A stretch of 64,000 nucleotides of DNA from Spirochaetaceae bacterium UBA5556. GTDB taxonomy: Bacteria; Spirochaetota; Spirochaetia; Treponematales; Rectinemataceae. The notes beneath the pieces are model-generated. The model searched no databases. It saw nothing but the letters and a program-made list of their open reading frames with translations, and had not been told where the DNA came from. The position numbers and the translations under genes are program-made. Location: the NCBI GenBank assembly GCA_002425765.1, contig DIMW01000001.1, forward strand, positions 1 through 64,000, written 5' to 3'. Shown here piece after piece: positions 41,589-50,004 of this stretch; position 1 is the first letter of the stretch; the number at the start of each line of letters is the position of its first letter.

Positions 41589-42636
41589 AATAACGCTGCG
41601 TATGAGGCGCTTCGTATTGGTCACGGTGAGCCTTTTCCTCGTGGCGACGAGCTTTGGACTGTGGTCGTGCAGCAGGTCGAAGAAGTCAGCCGCGGATAGT
41701 GCTCCGATGATCGGTTTTTCGCTCGACTCTCTCGTCGTCGAGCGCTGGCGGCGCGATGTCGACAGCTTCACCAAGGCCGCCCACGACTTGGGGGCCGAGG
41801 TCGTCCTGCGCGTGGCGAACCAGGACGCGAACACGCAGATCGCCCAGGTGAGAGAGCTCTTGAATCAGGGCATCGACGTGCTCGTCATCATCCCCAACGA
41901 CGCGGAGAAACTCTCGGATGTGTGTCGGGAGGCCAGGCGCAAGGGTGTGCCGGTCTTGAGCTATGACCGCCTCGTGCACAATGCCAATGTCGATCTCTAT
42001 ATCTCATTCGACAACGAAAAGGTGGGCAGCCTTCAGGCTCAGGCGGTCACGGAGGCGGTTCCCGCCGGAAACTATGTCATCATCAACGGCGCGATCACGG
42101 ACAACAACGCCTTCATGATCAACAAGGGATTCCACTCCATCCTCGATCCCTCCATCGCGGAGGGGAAAATCCGTCTCCTCGAAGAGGTCTGGCCGAGCGA
42201 CTGGATGAGCGACGAGGTGCGGACGCGCTTTGAAGCTCTGGTCAAGCCCGGGCAGAAGATCGACGCCGTGCTCTGCGGGAACGACATGCTCGCGGAGACC
42301 GTCATTTCGGTGCTTTCTGAAAACCGCATGGTCGGCAAGACCAAGGTGACCGGTCAGGACGCCGAGCTCGCGGCATGCCAGCGCATCGCGGAGGGAAGCC
42401 AGTTCGCGACGATATACAAACCCATCGACGCGCTCGCGCTCAAGGCAGCCGGCTTCGCCGTCATGATGGCCCATGGAGAAAAGATCAGATACGACAACAA
42501 CATAGACGATGGCCGCTACAAGGTGCCCTACATCGCGCTCGAACCGATCCTCGTGACCGCCAAGACACTGGATTCCACAGTCATAAAGGACGGTTTCCAC
42601 ACTCGCGAAGATGTGTACCGCAACGTAAAGCACTGA
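41581..42636 (+). CDS. xylF: XylF-like sugar-binding lipoprotein
   Basis: This 351-aa lipoprotein (lipobox ending LWSC near residue 30) carries a type I sugar-binding fold. It follows E. coli XylF closely: GFSLDSLVVERWRRDVDSF, AQVRELLNQGIDVLVIIP, LSYDRLVHNANVDLYISFDNEKVG, TGQDAELAACQRIAEGSQ and TIYKPI. Ligand residues of XylF (WxxD, DNNA, NxD, QDA, K) are mostly recognisable, so xylose or a similar pentose is likely. Its start overlaps the response-regulator stop. It could feed the permease downstream or serve as a second sensor. A second binding protein is encoded about 210 bases further on. Confidence 0.88.
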   Translation: MRKITLRMRRFVLVTVSLFLVATSFGLWSCSRSKKSAADSAPMIGFSLDSLVVERWRRDVDSFTKAAHDLGAEVVLRVANQDANTQIAQVRELLNQGIDVLVIIPNDAEKLSDVCREARRKGVPVLSYDRLVHNANVDLYISFDNEKVGSLQAQAVTEAVPAGNYVIINGAITDNNAFMINKGFHSILDPSIAEGKIRLLEEVWPSDWMSDEVRTRFEALVKPGQKIDAVLCGNDMLAETVISVLSENRMVGKTKVTGQDAELAACQRIAEGSQFATIYKPIDALALKAAGFAVMMAHGEKIRYDNNIDDGRYKVPYIALEPILVTAKTLDSTVIKDGFHTREDVYRNVKH

Positions 42637-42644
42637 TCTGGACA

Positions 42645-42668
42645 TTTTCAGGCATGAATGCCTGAAAA
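42645..42668. promoter_or_regulatory. Perfect 11-bp palindrome upstream of the ChvE-type gene
   Basis: TTTTCAGGCAT (42645-42655), 2 bases, ATGCCTGAAAA (42658-42668). No T-run follows, so it is a poor terminator; the tight spacing favours a protein-binding site. It sits 9 bases after the XylF-like gene and about 177 bases before the next start. The remaining ~175 bases of this gap hold no gene; a promoter there was not clear. Confidence 0.5.
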
Positions 42669-42844
42669 GTGCTACTTCCCCGCGCCTCACCGGGGTGAAT
42701 CTGCGATTGCCCGATATTTGTCACATCATTCCTAATGCGTGATTCAAAAAACAGGTGGAAACTTATAGACGGCGCACGCTGACGTATGCACACAAGCGCC
42801 AAAGCCGCCGCATTGCGGCGAAAGTTCATAAAGGAGGAATCCTG

Positions 42845-43927
42845 ATGAAACGAACACTGTTTATTGCGATGCTCTTTGCAATAGTCGCCGGCATCGCGTT
42901 TGCCGACACCCAGGTCGGCATCGTCCTTCCGACAAAGGACGAGCCCCGCTGGATTCAGGACCAGACCAGGTTCCTGGACGCGCTCAAGAGCGCTGGCTTC
43001 AGCGCGAAGGTACTCTTCAGCCAGGGCGATTCCGCGAAGGAGAAGGCCAACGTCGAAGCGCTTCTGAGTGAAAATATCAAAGTGCTCATCATCTGTCCGC
43101 AGGACGGGACCGCCGCCGCGGCAGCCGCCGACCTGGCGCACAGCGCGGGAGTAAAGGTCATCTCCTATGACCGCCTCATCCGCGACACGACCAGCGTCGA
43201 CTACTATGTCACCTTCGACAGCTTCCAGGTGGGAAAGGCGTGGGGCGACTATCTCAACTCCAAGGTCCCCGCCGGCAGCAAGGGCAACAATCTCTACCTG
43301 TACGCGGGAGCCGCGAGCGACAACAACTCCTTCATCTTCTTCGAAGGTGCGTGGAGCGCCCTGCAGCCCAAGATCGCCGACGGTACCTACATCGTCCGGA
43401 ACTCCGACAAGGCGGTCGCCCTCGCGAAGAAAGCCACGCTGAGCCGCGATGAGGAAGCCCAGATCATCGGCCAGGTGACGACCAACTGGAACTTCAGCGA
43501 CGCAAAGAACAAGGCCGAGGCCAACCTCACCGCCGCGCCCAAGGCCGCCAAGGGCACGGTCTACGTCTGCGCCCCGAACGACGGAACCGCACGCTCCATC
43601 GCGGATGCCTTCGCGGCCGACAAGGATGTGAAGACCTATTACATCACCGGCCAGGACGCCGAAATCGCGTCGATCCAGTACATCATCGACGGCAAGCAGT
43701 CCATGACGGTCCTCAAGGACGTGCGCACCCTCGTCAACGATGCGATCGCCGCGGCGATCGCCTACATGAAGGGACAGACCCCGCCCGTCACCAACTATTA
43801 CAACAACGGCAAGAAGGACGTTCCGGCCAAACCGACCGCCATCGTCGTCGTTACCCAGGACAATGTCAAGAAAGAAATCGTCGATTCCGGATACTGGCCG
43901 GCCGACAAGTTCACCGGCCTCAAATAA
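42845..43927 (+). CDS. chvE: Multiple-monosaccharide ABC transporter substrate-binding protein (ChvE type)
   Basis: This 360-aa periplasmic binding protein has a plain signal peptide (MKRTLFIAMLFAIVAGIAFA-D) and a type I fold. The stretches RLIRDTTSVDYYVTFDSFQVG, AASDNNSFIFFEGAW, VCAPNDGTARSIADAF and TGQDAEIASIQYIIDGKQSMTVLKD match ChvE, the binding subunit of the MmsAB (GguAB) importer. That importer takes arabinose, fucose, galactose, glucose and xylose in Agrobacterium. AAGGAGG precedes the ATG; the open frame starts earlier at 42755, but that part lacks a signal peptide. A terminator-like hairpin separates it from the ATPase gene, which fits high-level expression of this subunit. Confidence 0.9.
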   Translation: MKRTLFIAMLFAIVAGIAFADTQVGIVLPTKDEPRWIQDQTRFLDALKSAGFSAKVLFSQGDSAKEKANVEALLSENIKVLIICPQDGTAAAAAADLAHSAGVKVISYDRLIRDTTSVDYYVTFDSFQVGKAWGDYLNSKVPAGSKGNNLYLYAGAASDNNSFIFFEGAWSALQPKIADGTYIVRNSDKAVALAKKATLSRDEEAQIIGQVTTNWNFSDAKNKAEANLTAAPKAAKGTVYVCAPNDGTARSIADAFAADKDVKTYYITGQDAEIASIQYIIDGKQSMTVLKDVRTLVNDAIAAAIAYMKGQTPPVTNYYNNGKKDVPAKPTAIVVVTQDNVKKEIVDSGYWPADKFTGLK

Positions 43928-43969
43928 TGATTAAAAAAATGATTGTTGTCCGGTGATTGGCAACAGGAG

Positions 43970-44000
43970 GAGCCGCTCATTCCGGGCGGCTCTTCTTTGT
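43970..44000 (+). terminator. Hairpin between the binding-protein and ATPase genes
   Basis: GAGCCGC (43970-43976) pairs with GCGGCTC (43986-43992), with a 9-base loop, followed by TTCTTTGT. A modest intrinsic terminator or attenuator that would lower expression of the membrane parts relative to the binding protein. Confidence 0.6.
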
Positions 44001-44027
44001 AATAAAATTAACCCAGGCAGGTACGGT

Positions 44028-45551
44028 ATGACTGACAATATTTTGGAAATGCGGCACATCACAAAGACCTTCCCTGGCGTTCGGGCTCTCAATGACGTGA
44101 ATTTTGCGGTGCGCCGGGGAGAAATCCACTGTCTGGTCGGAGAGAACGGCGCCGGCAAGTCGACCCTGATGAAAGTGCTGAGCGGTGTGTACCCACACAG
44201 CGACTTCGAAGGTGAAATCATCCTGAACGGCCAGAAGAAGGAATTCACCGGCATTCACGACAGCGAGGAGGCCGGCATAGGCATCATCTACCAGGAGCTC
44301 GCCCTCGTGCCCGAGATGACCGTCTATGAGAACATCATGCTCGGCCATGAGATCCGGCGGGGCATGACCATCGATGTCCAGGAGATGATCCACAGAGCCG
44401 AAGAGCTTTTGAAGAGAGTGAGGCTGTCGGTCAATTCGAGCGCGAAAGTCAAGGACCTTGGCATCGGCAAACAGCAGCTGGTCGAGATCGCGAAGGCGCT
44501 CAGCCGCAATGTCAAGCTTCTCATCCTCGACGAGCCGACATCCGCGCTCAACGAGGACGACTGCGACAACCTGCTCGGTATCCTCAGGATTCTGAAGACT
44601 CAGGGTGTCACGTCCATCATGATATCGCACAAACTCAAGGAAGTGCTCTCGATCGCCGAGACGGTCACGGTGCTCAGGGACGGACAGACCATCTGCACCC
44701 TCGATCGTCAGAAAGACGCGGTCACCGAGCAGATTCTCATAAAGCACATGGTTGGCCGCTCGATCGAGAATATCTACCCTCCGCGTACATCCCGCCCTGG
44801 CGAGGAGGTCGTGCTCGAGGTGAAGAACTGGAGCGCCTACGACGCGAAACTCGGCCGCAAGGTGCTGAACAATGTCAATTTCCGCGTGCGCGGAGGCGAG
44901 GTCGTCGGCCTCTCCGGCCTCGTTGGGTCGGGAAGGACCGAGCTGGCCCGGAGCCTTTTCGGTAACCCCGACGGCTACATTGTCTCCGGCGAACTTGTCT
45001 TTAAGGGCAGGAAACAGCGGTTTTCACACCCTCGTGGTGCCATTCGCGCGGGGCTCGCCTACGCGACAGAGGACCGCAAACGCAATGGGCTTGTCCTCAT
45101 CAAGTCGATTCAGGAAAACATATCGCTCGCGAATCTTCAGGGAGTGTCGAAGAACGGCGTCATCAACGAAGAGCTCGACAAGCAGACGGCGCTCAATTTC
45201 GTGGACTCCCTTTCCATAAAGACGCCGGGCATCAATCAGCTCGTCATGAATCTTTCGGGCGGCAACCAGCAGAAAGTATCGGTGGCGAAGTGGCTCTTCG
45301 TCGGCCCCGACCTGCTCATTTTCGACGAGCCGACGCGGGGCATCGATGTCGGCGCGAAGTACGAAATTTACACCATCATCAACGACCTGGTGGCGAAAGG
45401 CATGAGCATTCTCATGATCTCGTCGGAATTGCCCGAGATTCTCGGGATGAGCGACCGTATCTACGTCGTTGCGAACGGAACGATCACCGGTGAGCTCGAT
45501 GCACAAACAGCGACGCAGGAAGCCGTCATGCGCCTTGCGACGCAGTACTGA
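44028..45551 (+). CDS. mmsA: Multiple-monosaccharide ABC transporter ATP-binding protein
   Basis: This double-ATPase of the sugar (CUT2) type has 507 aa. The first domain has Walker A GENGAGKST, signature-region GIGKQQLVEIAKAL and Walker B LLILDEPTSAL. The second has the usual degenerate Walker A (GLVGSGRTE), the signature LSGGNQQKV and LIFDEPTRGIDVGAKYEIY. The N-terminal text (EIHCLVGENGAGKSTLMKVL, VYENIMLGHE) fits the MmsA/GguA group better than XylG or RbsA. It energises uptake through the permease encoded next. ATG 44028 was chosen because the upstream open frame runs through the hairpin. The next gene follows after 13 bases. Confidence 0.93.
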   Translation: MTDNILEMRHITKTFPGVRALNDVNFAVRRGEIHCLVGENGAGKSTLMKVLSGVYPHSDFEGEIILNGQKKEFTGIHDSEEAGIGIIYQELALVPEMTVYENIMLGHEIRRGMTIDVQEMIHRAEELLKRVRLSVNSSAKVKDLGIGKQQLVEIAKALSRNVKLLILDEPTSALNEDDCDNLLGILRILKTQGVTSIMISHKLKEVLSIAETVTVLRDGQTICTLDRQKDAVTEQILIKHMVGRSIENIYPPRTSRPGEEVVLEVKNWSAYDAKLGRKVLNNVNFRVRGGEVVGLSGLVGSGRTELARSLFGNPDGYIVSGELVFKGRKQRFSHPRGAIRAGLAYATEDRKRNGLVLIKSIQENISLANLQGVSKNGVINEELDKQTALNFVDSLSIKTPGINQLVMNLSGGNQQKVSVAKWLFVGPDLLIFDEPTRGIDVGAKYEIYTIINDLVAKGMSILMISSELPEILGMSDRIYVVANGTITGELDAQTATQEAVMRLATQY

Positions 45552-45564
45552 GGAGGGGAAGCGT

Positions 45565-46743
45565 ATGAATGAGTTAATGACGGTACTGAAAAAGAATGTC
45601 CGCGAATACGGCATGTTCATCGCTCTGGCGGTCATAATAGGCGTTTTTACGATACTCTCGCACGGCGTGTTCATCTCGTCGAGAAATATTGCCAACCTGC
45701 TCAACCAGACGGGCTACATCGCGGTCCTCGCGGTCGGCATGACGCTGGTCATTATAATACGGCACATCGACCTGTCGGTCGGATTTCTGTCAGGATTTCT
45801 GGGGGCGATCGCCGCGATATCACTCACGCAGTGGAACTGGCCGGTGTGGCTCTCGATCCTCTTCGTGCTCGGCCTCGGCGTGTGCGCGGGGCTCCTCACG
45901 GCGCTGCCCGTCGCGGGGCTCGGCATCCCGGCCTTCGTCGCGTCGCTCGCGGGCTGGCTCATCTACCGCGGCGCCCTCATGCTCGTCACGGCCGCGACCG
46001 GGACCATCATCATCCCGAACGAGAGCTTCAACGCCCTGGGCAACGGGTACATACCCGATCTGTTCGCGAGCCAGAGCTTTCTGCCCGGCATCCACAAGAC
46101 GACGCTGGTGCTGGGCCTCATCGCGGCGGTAATTTTCATTTTTGGGCAGATCGCGGACCGCAGGCGCAAGCTGCAGTACAAGTTCGAAGTCCCCTCCACC
46201 GGCCTCTTCGTGGCGAAACTGATTTTCATGTCGGTAATCCTCGGCTTCATCTCGTGGATACTGGCGGGGTACAACGGTATGTCCTGGACCGTGGTTGTCA
46301 TGCTCGCCGTGGTGCTGATCTATGACTTCATCACTCGCCGGACGGTGATCGGGCGCCACATCTACGCGGTCGGCGGCAACCCGGAGGCCGCGGAGCTCTC
46401 CGGCATAAGCGTGCGCAACATCACCTACGCGGTCTTCGGATCCATGGGATTTCTGGCCGCGCTCTCCGGCATCCTCTTCGCGGCGAGACTCAAGTCCGCC
46501 ACGCCGCAGGCGGGGACGCTGTTCGAGATGGACGCCATCGCGGCCGCCTACATCGGTGGCGTTTCGGCTGCGGGTGGTGTCGGGTCAATAAGCGGCTCCC
46601 TCATCGGCGCACTCGTCTACATGTCGCTCATGAATGGCATGAACCTCCTCGGCACCGACATCTCCCTGCAGTACGTCATCCGCGGCCTCGTACTTCTCGT
46701 GGCCGTCATCTTCGACGTGATGACGCGCAAGCGGAAATCCTGA
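45565..46743 (+). CDS. mmsB: Multiple-monosaccharide ABC transporter permease
   Basis: This 392-aa inner-membrane channel protein of the CUT2 family would work as a homodimer with MmsA. About ten hydrophobic helices are visible. Family marks are YIAVLAVGMTLVIIIRHIDLSVGFLSGFLGA near the N-terminus, HIYAVGGNPEAAELSGISVR and AAYIGGVSAAGGVGSISGSLIGALV near the end. The long form with an internal ~60-residue segment (about residues 145-210) is typical of MmsB/GguB. AGGAGGGG lies 8 bases before the ATG; the longer frame from 45469 overlaps the ATPase gene and is not used. It is the last gene of the operon begun at glmS or at the XylF-like gene. Confidence 0.93.
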   Translation: MNELMTVLKKNVREYGMFIALAVIIGVFTILSHGVFISSRNIANLLNQTGYIAVLAVGMTLVIIIRHIDLSVGFLSGFLGAIAAISLTQWNWPVWLSILFVLGLGVCAGLLTALPVAGLGIPAFVASLAGWLIYRGALMLVTAATGTIIIPNESFNALGNGYIPDLFASQSFLPGIHKTTLVLGLIAAVIFIFGQIADRRRKLQYKFEVPSTGLFVAKLIFMSVILGFISWILAGYNGMSWTVVVMLAVVLIYDFITRRTVIGRHIYAVGGNPEAAELSGISVRNITYAVFGSMGFLAALSGILFAARLKSATPQAGTLFEMDAIAAAYIGGVSAAGGVGSISGSLIGALVYMSLMNGMNLLGTDISLQYVIRGLVLLVAVIFDVMTRKRKS

Positions 46744-46860
46744 GCGTTTTCCCAAACGCCGTGGTATATGAGGCTATTATCCGCGCCCGGCGCCGGCACC
46801 ATGCTCCAGAATGTCCGCTACTCGCCGGCGGGGCGTCGATTTAAATCTGTAAATCTATGC

Positions 46861-46889
46861 TTGTGGGCTCCTCCTTTGCCAGGTATAAT
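46861..46889 (+). promoter_or_regulatory. Promoter of the liv-type operon
   Basis: TTGTGG (46861-46866), 17 bases, TATAAT (46884-46889, a perfect -10). The leader to the livK-type ATG is about 33 bases and holds AAGGAGGA. Confidence 0.65.
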
Positions 46890-46928
46890 GAATCGAATTT
46901 TAGAACATGCCCAAGGAGGAACTCGAGC

Positions 46929-48080
46929 ATGAAGAAATTATTGTTTGCGGCGCTGGCGGTTGCTCTCGTGCTGGCAGGTTGCGGTGGCGGCGGCAAATCC
47001 GACGTCGTCAAGGTGGGTTGGCTCGGCGCCCTGACAGGCGACCAGGCGGTGTGGGGCGAGAACGAGCTCAACACGGTGAAGATGCTGTTCGAAGAGTACA
47101 ACGCCGCGGGCGGCATCGAGGTGGGAGGCAAGAAATATCAGCTCGAAGTGATCGGCTACGACAACAAGGGCGATCCCCAGGAGTCGGTCAACGTGACGAA
47201 GCGTCTCACCGGCCAGGACAAGGTGGTCGCCATCATCGGCCCGAACTCGTCGGGCAACGCCATTCCGATGGCGCCGATACTCGAGAAGGCTAAAGTGCCC
47301 GACATCGCGACAGTGGCGACCAACCCCAAGGTCACGGTGCAGGACGGCAAGGTGAAGCCATACAACTTCCGCGTCTGCTTCATCGACCCCTATCAGGGCG
47401 CGGTGGCGGCGGGCTTCGCGTACGACAGGCTGAACGCGCGCACGGCGGCCATTCTCTACGACGTGGGCGACGACTACTCGCAGGGCCTGCGGGAGTTCTT
47501 CAAAGTCAATTTCGAGAAAAAAGGCGGAACGATCGTCGCGGACGAGTCCTTCAATTCGGGCGATGTCGATTTCAGGCCACAGCTCTCGAAGATCAAGGCG
47601 GCGAACCCCGACGTCATCTTCATGCCCTACTTCTTCAAGGAAGTGGCGCTCTCCGCCAACCAGGCGAGGGACCTCGGCATCAAGGCGACGCTCCTGGGTG
47701 GCGACGGCTGGCCTTCGGACCAGCTCATCTCCATGGGCGGCAAGGCGGTTGAGGGCAGCTACTTCGTCAATCACCTCGACTACGCCGACCCCGCGGTCCA
47801 GGATTTCAAGACCCGCTACAAAGCGAAATACGGCAAAGAGACCGAGCTGAACGGCTTCCTCGCGCACGACGCGGTGCTCCTCTTCGTCGAGGGCCTCAAG
47901 AAGGCCGGCAAGCCGAACGGCGAGGCGATCGCCAAGGCGCTTGAGGGAATCGACATCCAGGGAATCACCGGGCGCATCCACATCAGCCCCGAGACTCACA
48001 ACCCCGAGGGCAAGGACGCCGCGATCGAGAAGATCGTGAACGGCCAGTACGTATTCCAGGAAAAGTACGCGGCCCAATAA
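46929..48080 (+). CDS. livK: Branched-chain amino acid-type ABC transporter binding lipoprotein
   Basis: This 383-aa lipoprotein has signal peptide and lipobox VLAGC at about residue 18. It has the Leu/Ile/Val-binding fold: KVGWLGALTGDQAVWGENELNTVKMLFEEYNAAGGI, NVTKRLTGQDKVVAIIGPNSSGNAIPMAPI and an RVCFIDPYQGAVAAGFAYD segment. The ATG at 46929 has AAGGAGGA upstream; the longer frame from 46857 lacks a signal peptide. Family members bind branched-chain amino acids, but some take urea, amides or nucleobases, so the ligand is not certain. It is followed by a strong hairpin and by the two permeases and two ATPases of the same system. Confidence 0.9.
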   Translation: MKKLLFAALAVALVLAGCGGGGKSDVVKVGWLGALTGDQAVWGENELNTVKMLFEEYNAAGGIEVGGKKYQLEVIGYDNKGDPQESVNVTKRLTGQDKVVAIIGPNSSGNAIPMAPILEKAKVPDIATVATNPKVTVQDGKVKPYNFRVCFIDPYQGAVAAGFAYDRLNARTAAILYDVGDDYSQGLREFFKVNFEKKGGTIVADESFNSGDVDFRPQLSKIKAANPDVIFMPYFFKEVALSANQARDLGIKATLLGGDGWPSDQLISMGGKAVEGSYFVNHLDYADPAVQDFKTRYKAKYGKETELNGFLAHDAVLLFVEGLKKAGKPNGEAIAKALEGIDIQGITGRIHISPETHNPEGKDAAIEKIVNGQYVFQEKYAAQ

Positions 48081-48091
48081 GCGCAGGACCT

Positions 48092-48135
48092 AAAGGCGGC
48101 CGGCGGCGGAGCCGGTTGCCTTTTCTCTTTGTTTT
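48092..48135 (+). terminator. Strong hairpin between livK-type and livH-type genes
   Basis: AAAGGCGGCCGGC (48092-48104) pairs with GCCGGTTGCCTTT (48111-48123) along 13 positions including two G-U pairs, with a 6-base loop, then a T-rich tail. A full intrinsic terminator in shape. Here it must be leaky, or a second promoter must follow, because the permease genes lie downstream. Confidence 0.7.
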
Positions 48136-48180
48136 CTATAGTCTCCGCGTGATTCCGCATTCCATTCCAAAGGATGGGCT

Positions 48181-49059
48181 ATGGTCCAATTCCTCCAGCA
48201 ACTGATTAACGGGCTTTCGATCGGCTCTGTGTATGCCCTCATGGCGGTCGGATACTCGCTGGTCTATTCCATCATGAACTTTTCGAACTTCGCGCACGGC
48301 GGCGTGATCATGCTCGGCGCGTACTTCGGCTTTTTCAGCCTGACGCTCCTGAAACTGCCGTTCGCGGCGGCCTTCCTGCTGGCCTCGGTCGGAACCTTTT
48401 TCGTCGCGATCATCGTGGAGCGGGTGGCGTACAAACCCCTGCGGGAGCGCAGGGCGCCTTTCCTGTACTTCATCATTTCGGCGATGGGCGCCTCCATTCT
48501 GCTGGAGAACCTCGTGATCGCGACCATCGGTCCCACATTTAGGACATATCCGGAGGTCTTCTCCAAGGCCCTCATCGAGCTCGGTCCCCTCGCGGTCGGG
48601 AGGCTCGACCTCATCATCTTTCTCATCTCGGCGGTGAGCCTGACGCTCCTCATTCTCTTCATCGACAAGACGAAGCTCGGCAAGGCGATCCAGGCAGCGT
48701 CCTACAACGTCAAGGCCTGCGCGCTCATGGGCGTCAACACCGACAGGGTGATCCTCACGGTCTTCGGCCTCGGCGGCTTTCTGGCCGGCATCGCGGGGGT
48801 GTTCTTCGGAATGAAGTACACGGTGTACCCGCAGATCGGCAACATCACGACGAAGTCCTTCATCGCGGCGGTGTTCGGGGGCCTCGGGAGCCTGCCCGGC
48901 GCGGTGCTCGGCTCCGTTCTTCTCGGCGTCATCGAGACTTTTGTCGCGGGCTATCTGTCGTCGCAGTTCAGGGACCTCATAGCCTTCGTCATCCTCATCG
49001 CCGTCCTCGTCCTGCGGCCCACGGGCATCATGGGCAAGGTCACCGAGGACAAGGCATAG
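48181..49059 (+). CDS. livH: Branched-chain amino acid-type ABC transporter permease LivH
   Basis: This 292-aa channel subunit has eight or so membrane helices. The N-terminal QLINGLSIGSVYALMAVGYSLVYSIMNFSNFAHGGVIMLGAY is the hallmark of LivH proteins. The C-terminal half has the coupling region KAIQAASYNVKACALMGVNTDRVI and the GGLGSLPGAVLGSVLLGVIETF stretch. The length is normal. It starts about 45 bases after the hairpin that follows the binding-protein gene, with AAAGGA as ribosome-binding site. It pairs with LivM (next gene, 10 bases on). Confidence 0.95.
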   Translation: MVQFLQQLINGLSIGSVYALMAVGYSLVYSIMNFSNFAHGGVIMLGAYFGFFSLTLLKLPFAAAFLLASVGTFFVAIIVERVAYKPLRERRAPFLYFIISAMGASILLENLVIATIGPTFRTYPEVFSKALIELGPLAVGRLDLIIFLISAVSLTLLILFIDKTKLGKAIQAASYNVKACALMGVNTDRVILTVFGLGGFLAGIAGVFFGMKYTVYPQIGNITTKSFIAAVFGGLGSLPGAVLGSVLLGVIETFVAGYLSSQFRDLIAFVILIAVLVLRPTGIMGKVTEDKA

Positions 49060-49069
49060 GGAGGCGGGC

Positions 49070-50002
49070 GTGGACTGGACCTATATACAGGGAATTCTGA
49101 TGCTCGCGGGCATCAACATGATCGCCGTGCTGGGCCTGAGCCTCCTGACGGGCTTCACGGGGCTCTTCTCCTTCGGCCACGCGGGCTTCATGGCGATCGG
49201 CGCCTATGTGGGCGCGTGGATCAGCGCCTCTCCGGCCTCGACGCCGGCAGGCTTGGGCCTGCCATTCATCCTGGCCATCGTCGGGGGCGGGGCGGCCGCG
49301 GGCGCCGTGAGCTACCTCATCGGCAGGATAAGCCTCAACCTCAAGGGCGACTATTTCTGCATCGCCACCCTGGGATTCGGCGAGGCCATAAGGCTCATCT
49401 TCAACAACGTGAACCGTTTCGGCGGGGCCCGCGGCTGGCCGGGGGTGCCCGGGAAGAGCACCTTCGTCGCGATCCTCGTCGCCGACGTCGTCGCCGTCCT
49501 CTTCCTCGCGAACCTCGTGAAGTCCCGGCACGGGCGGAACATGATCGCGGTGCGCGAGGAGGAGCTCGCCGCGCAGATCGCGGGCATCGACGTGTTCAAG
49601 TACAAGATGATCTCCCTCATCATAAGCGCGGTGTACGCGGGAGTGGCGGGCGTGTTCTTCGCGCACTATATGACCTTCATCCAGCCCAAGATGTTCTCGC
49701 TCACGAAGTCCACCGAACTCACGATCATCGTCATCTTCGGGGGGCTCGGCTCGATCTCGGGCTCGGTCCTGGGGGCCCTCGTGCTCACCGCGCTGCCCGA
49801 GGTGCTGAGGGCCTTCGAGATATGGAGGCTCGTGTTCTACGGAGCCGCGGTCATCCTCATCATGGTGAGCAGGCCCAAGGGGCTCATGGGCGGCATGGAA
49901 CTGACACCCTCGGGCATCCGGAAGGTCGTCGCGGAGCGGAACGCCCTCCGGGAGGCGAAGGCGAAGCTGCTCGCCGAGGCCCAGAGCGGAGAGGAGGACT
50001 GA
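49070..50002 (+). CDS. livM: Branched-chain amino acid-type ABC transporter permease LivM
   Basis: This second channel subunit (310 aa) starts at GTG 49070 behind GGGAGGCGGG. The LivM marks are ILMLAGINMIAVLGLSLLTGFTGLFSFGHAGFMAIGAYVGAW, LNLKGDYFCIATLGFGEAIRLIFNN and FGGLGSISGSVLGALVLTALPEVLR. The C-terminus carries a basic cytoplasmic tail (about residues 275-310) that is a little longer than usual. It ends 2 bases before the LivG start. Confidence 0.95.
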   Translation: MDWTYIQGILMLAGINMIAVLGLSLLTGFTGLFSFGHAGFMAIGAYVGAWISASPASTPAGLGLPFILAIVGGGAAAGAVSYLIGRISLNLKGDYFCIATLGFGEAIRLIFNNVNRFGGARGWPGVPGKSTFVAILVADVVAVLFLANLVKSRHGRNMIAVREEELAAQIAGIDVFKYKMISLIISAVYAGVAGVFFAHYMTFIQPKMFSLTKSTELTIIVIFGGLGSISGSVLGALVLTALPEVLRAFEIWRLVFYGAAVILIMVSRPKGLMGGMELTPSGIRKVVAERNALREAKAKLLAEAQSGEED

Positions 50003-50004
50003 CG

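Noticed and set aside
49216..50004. Open frame in front of livG
   Set aside because: Out-of-frame shadow of livM with Arg/Gly-rich text; livG starts at 50005 behind a good ribosome-binding site.
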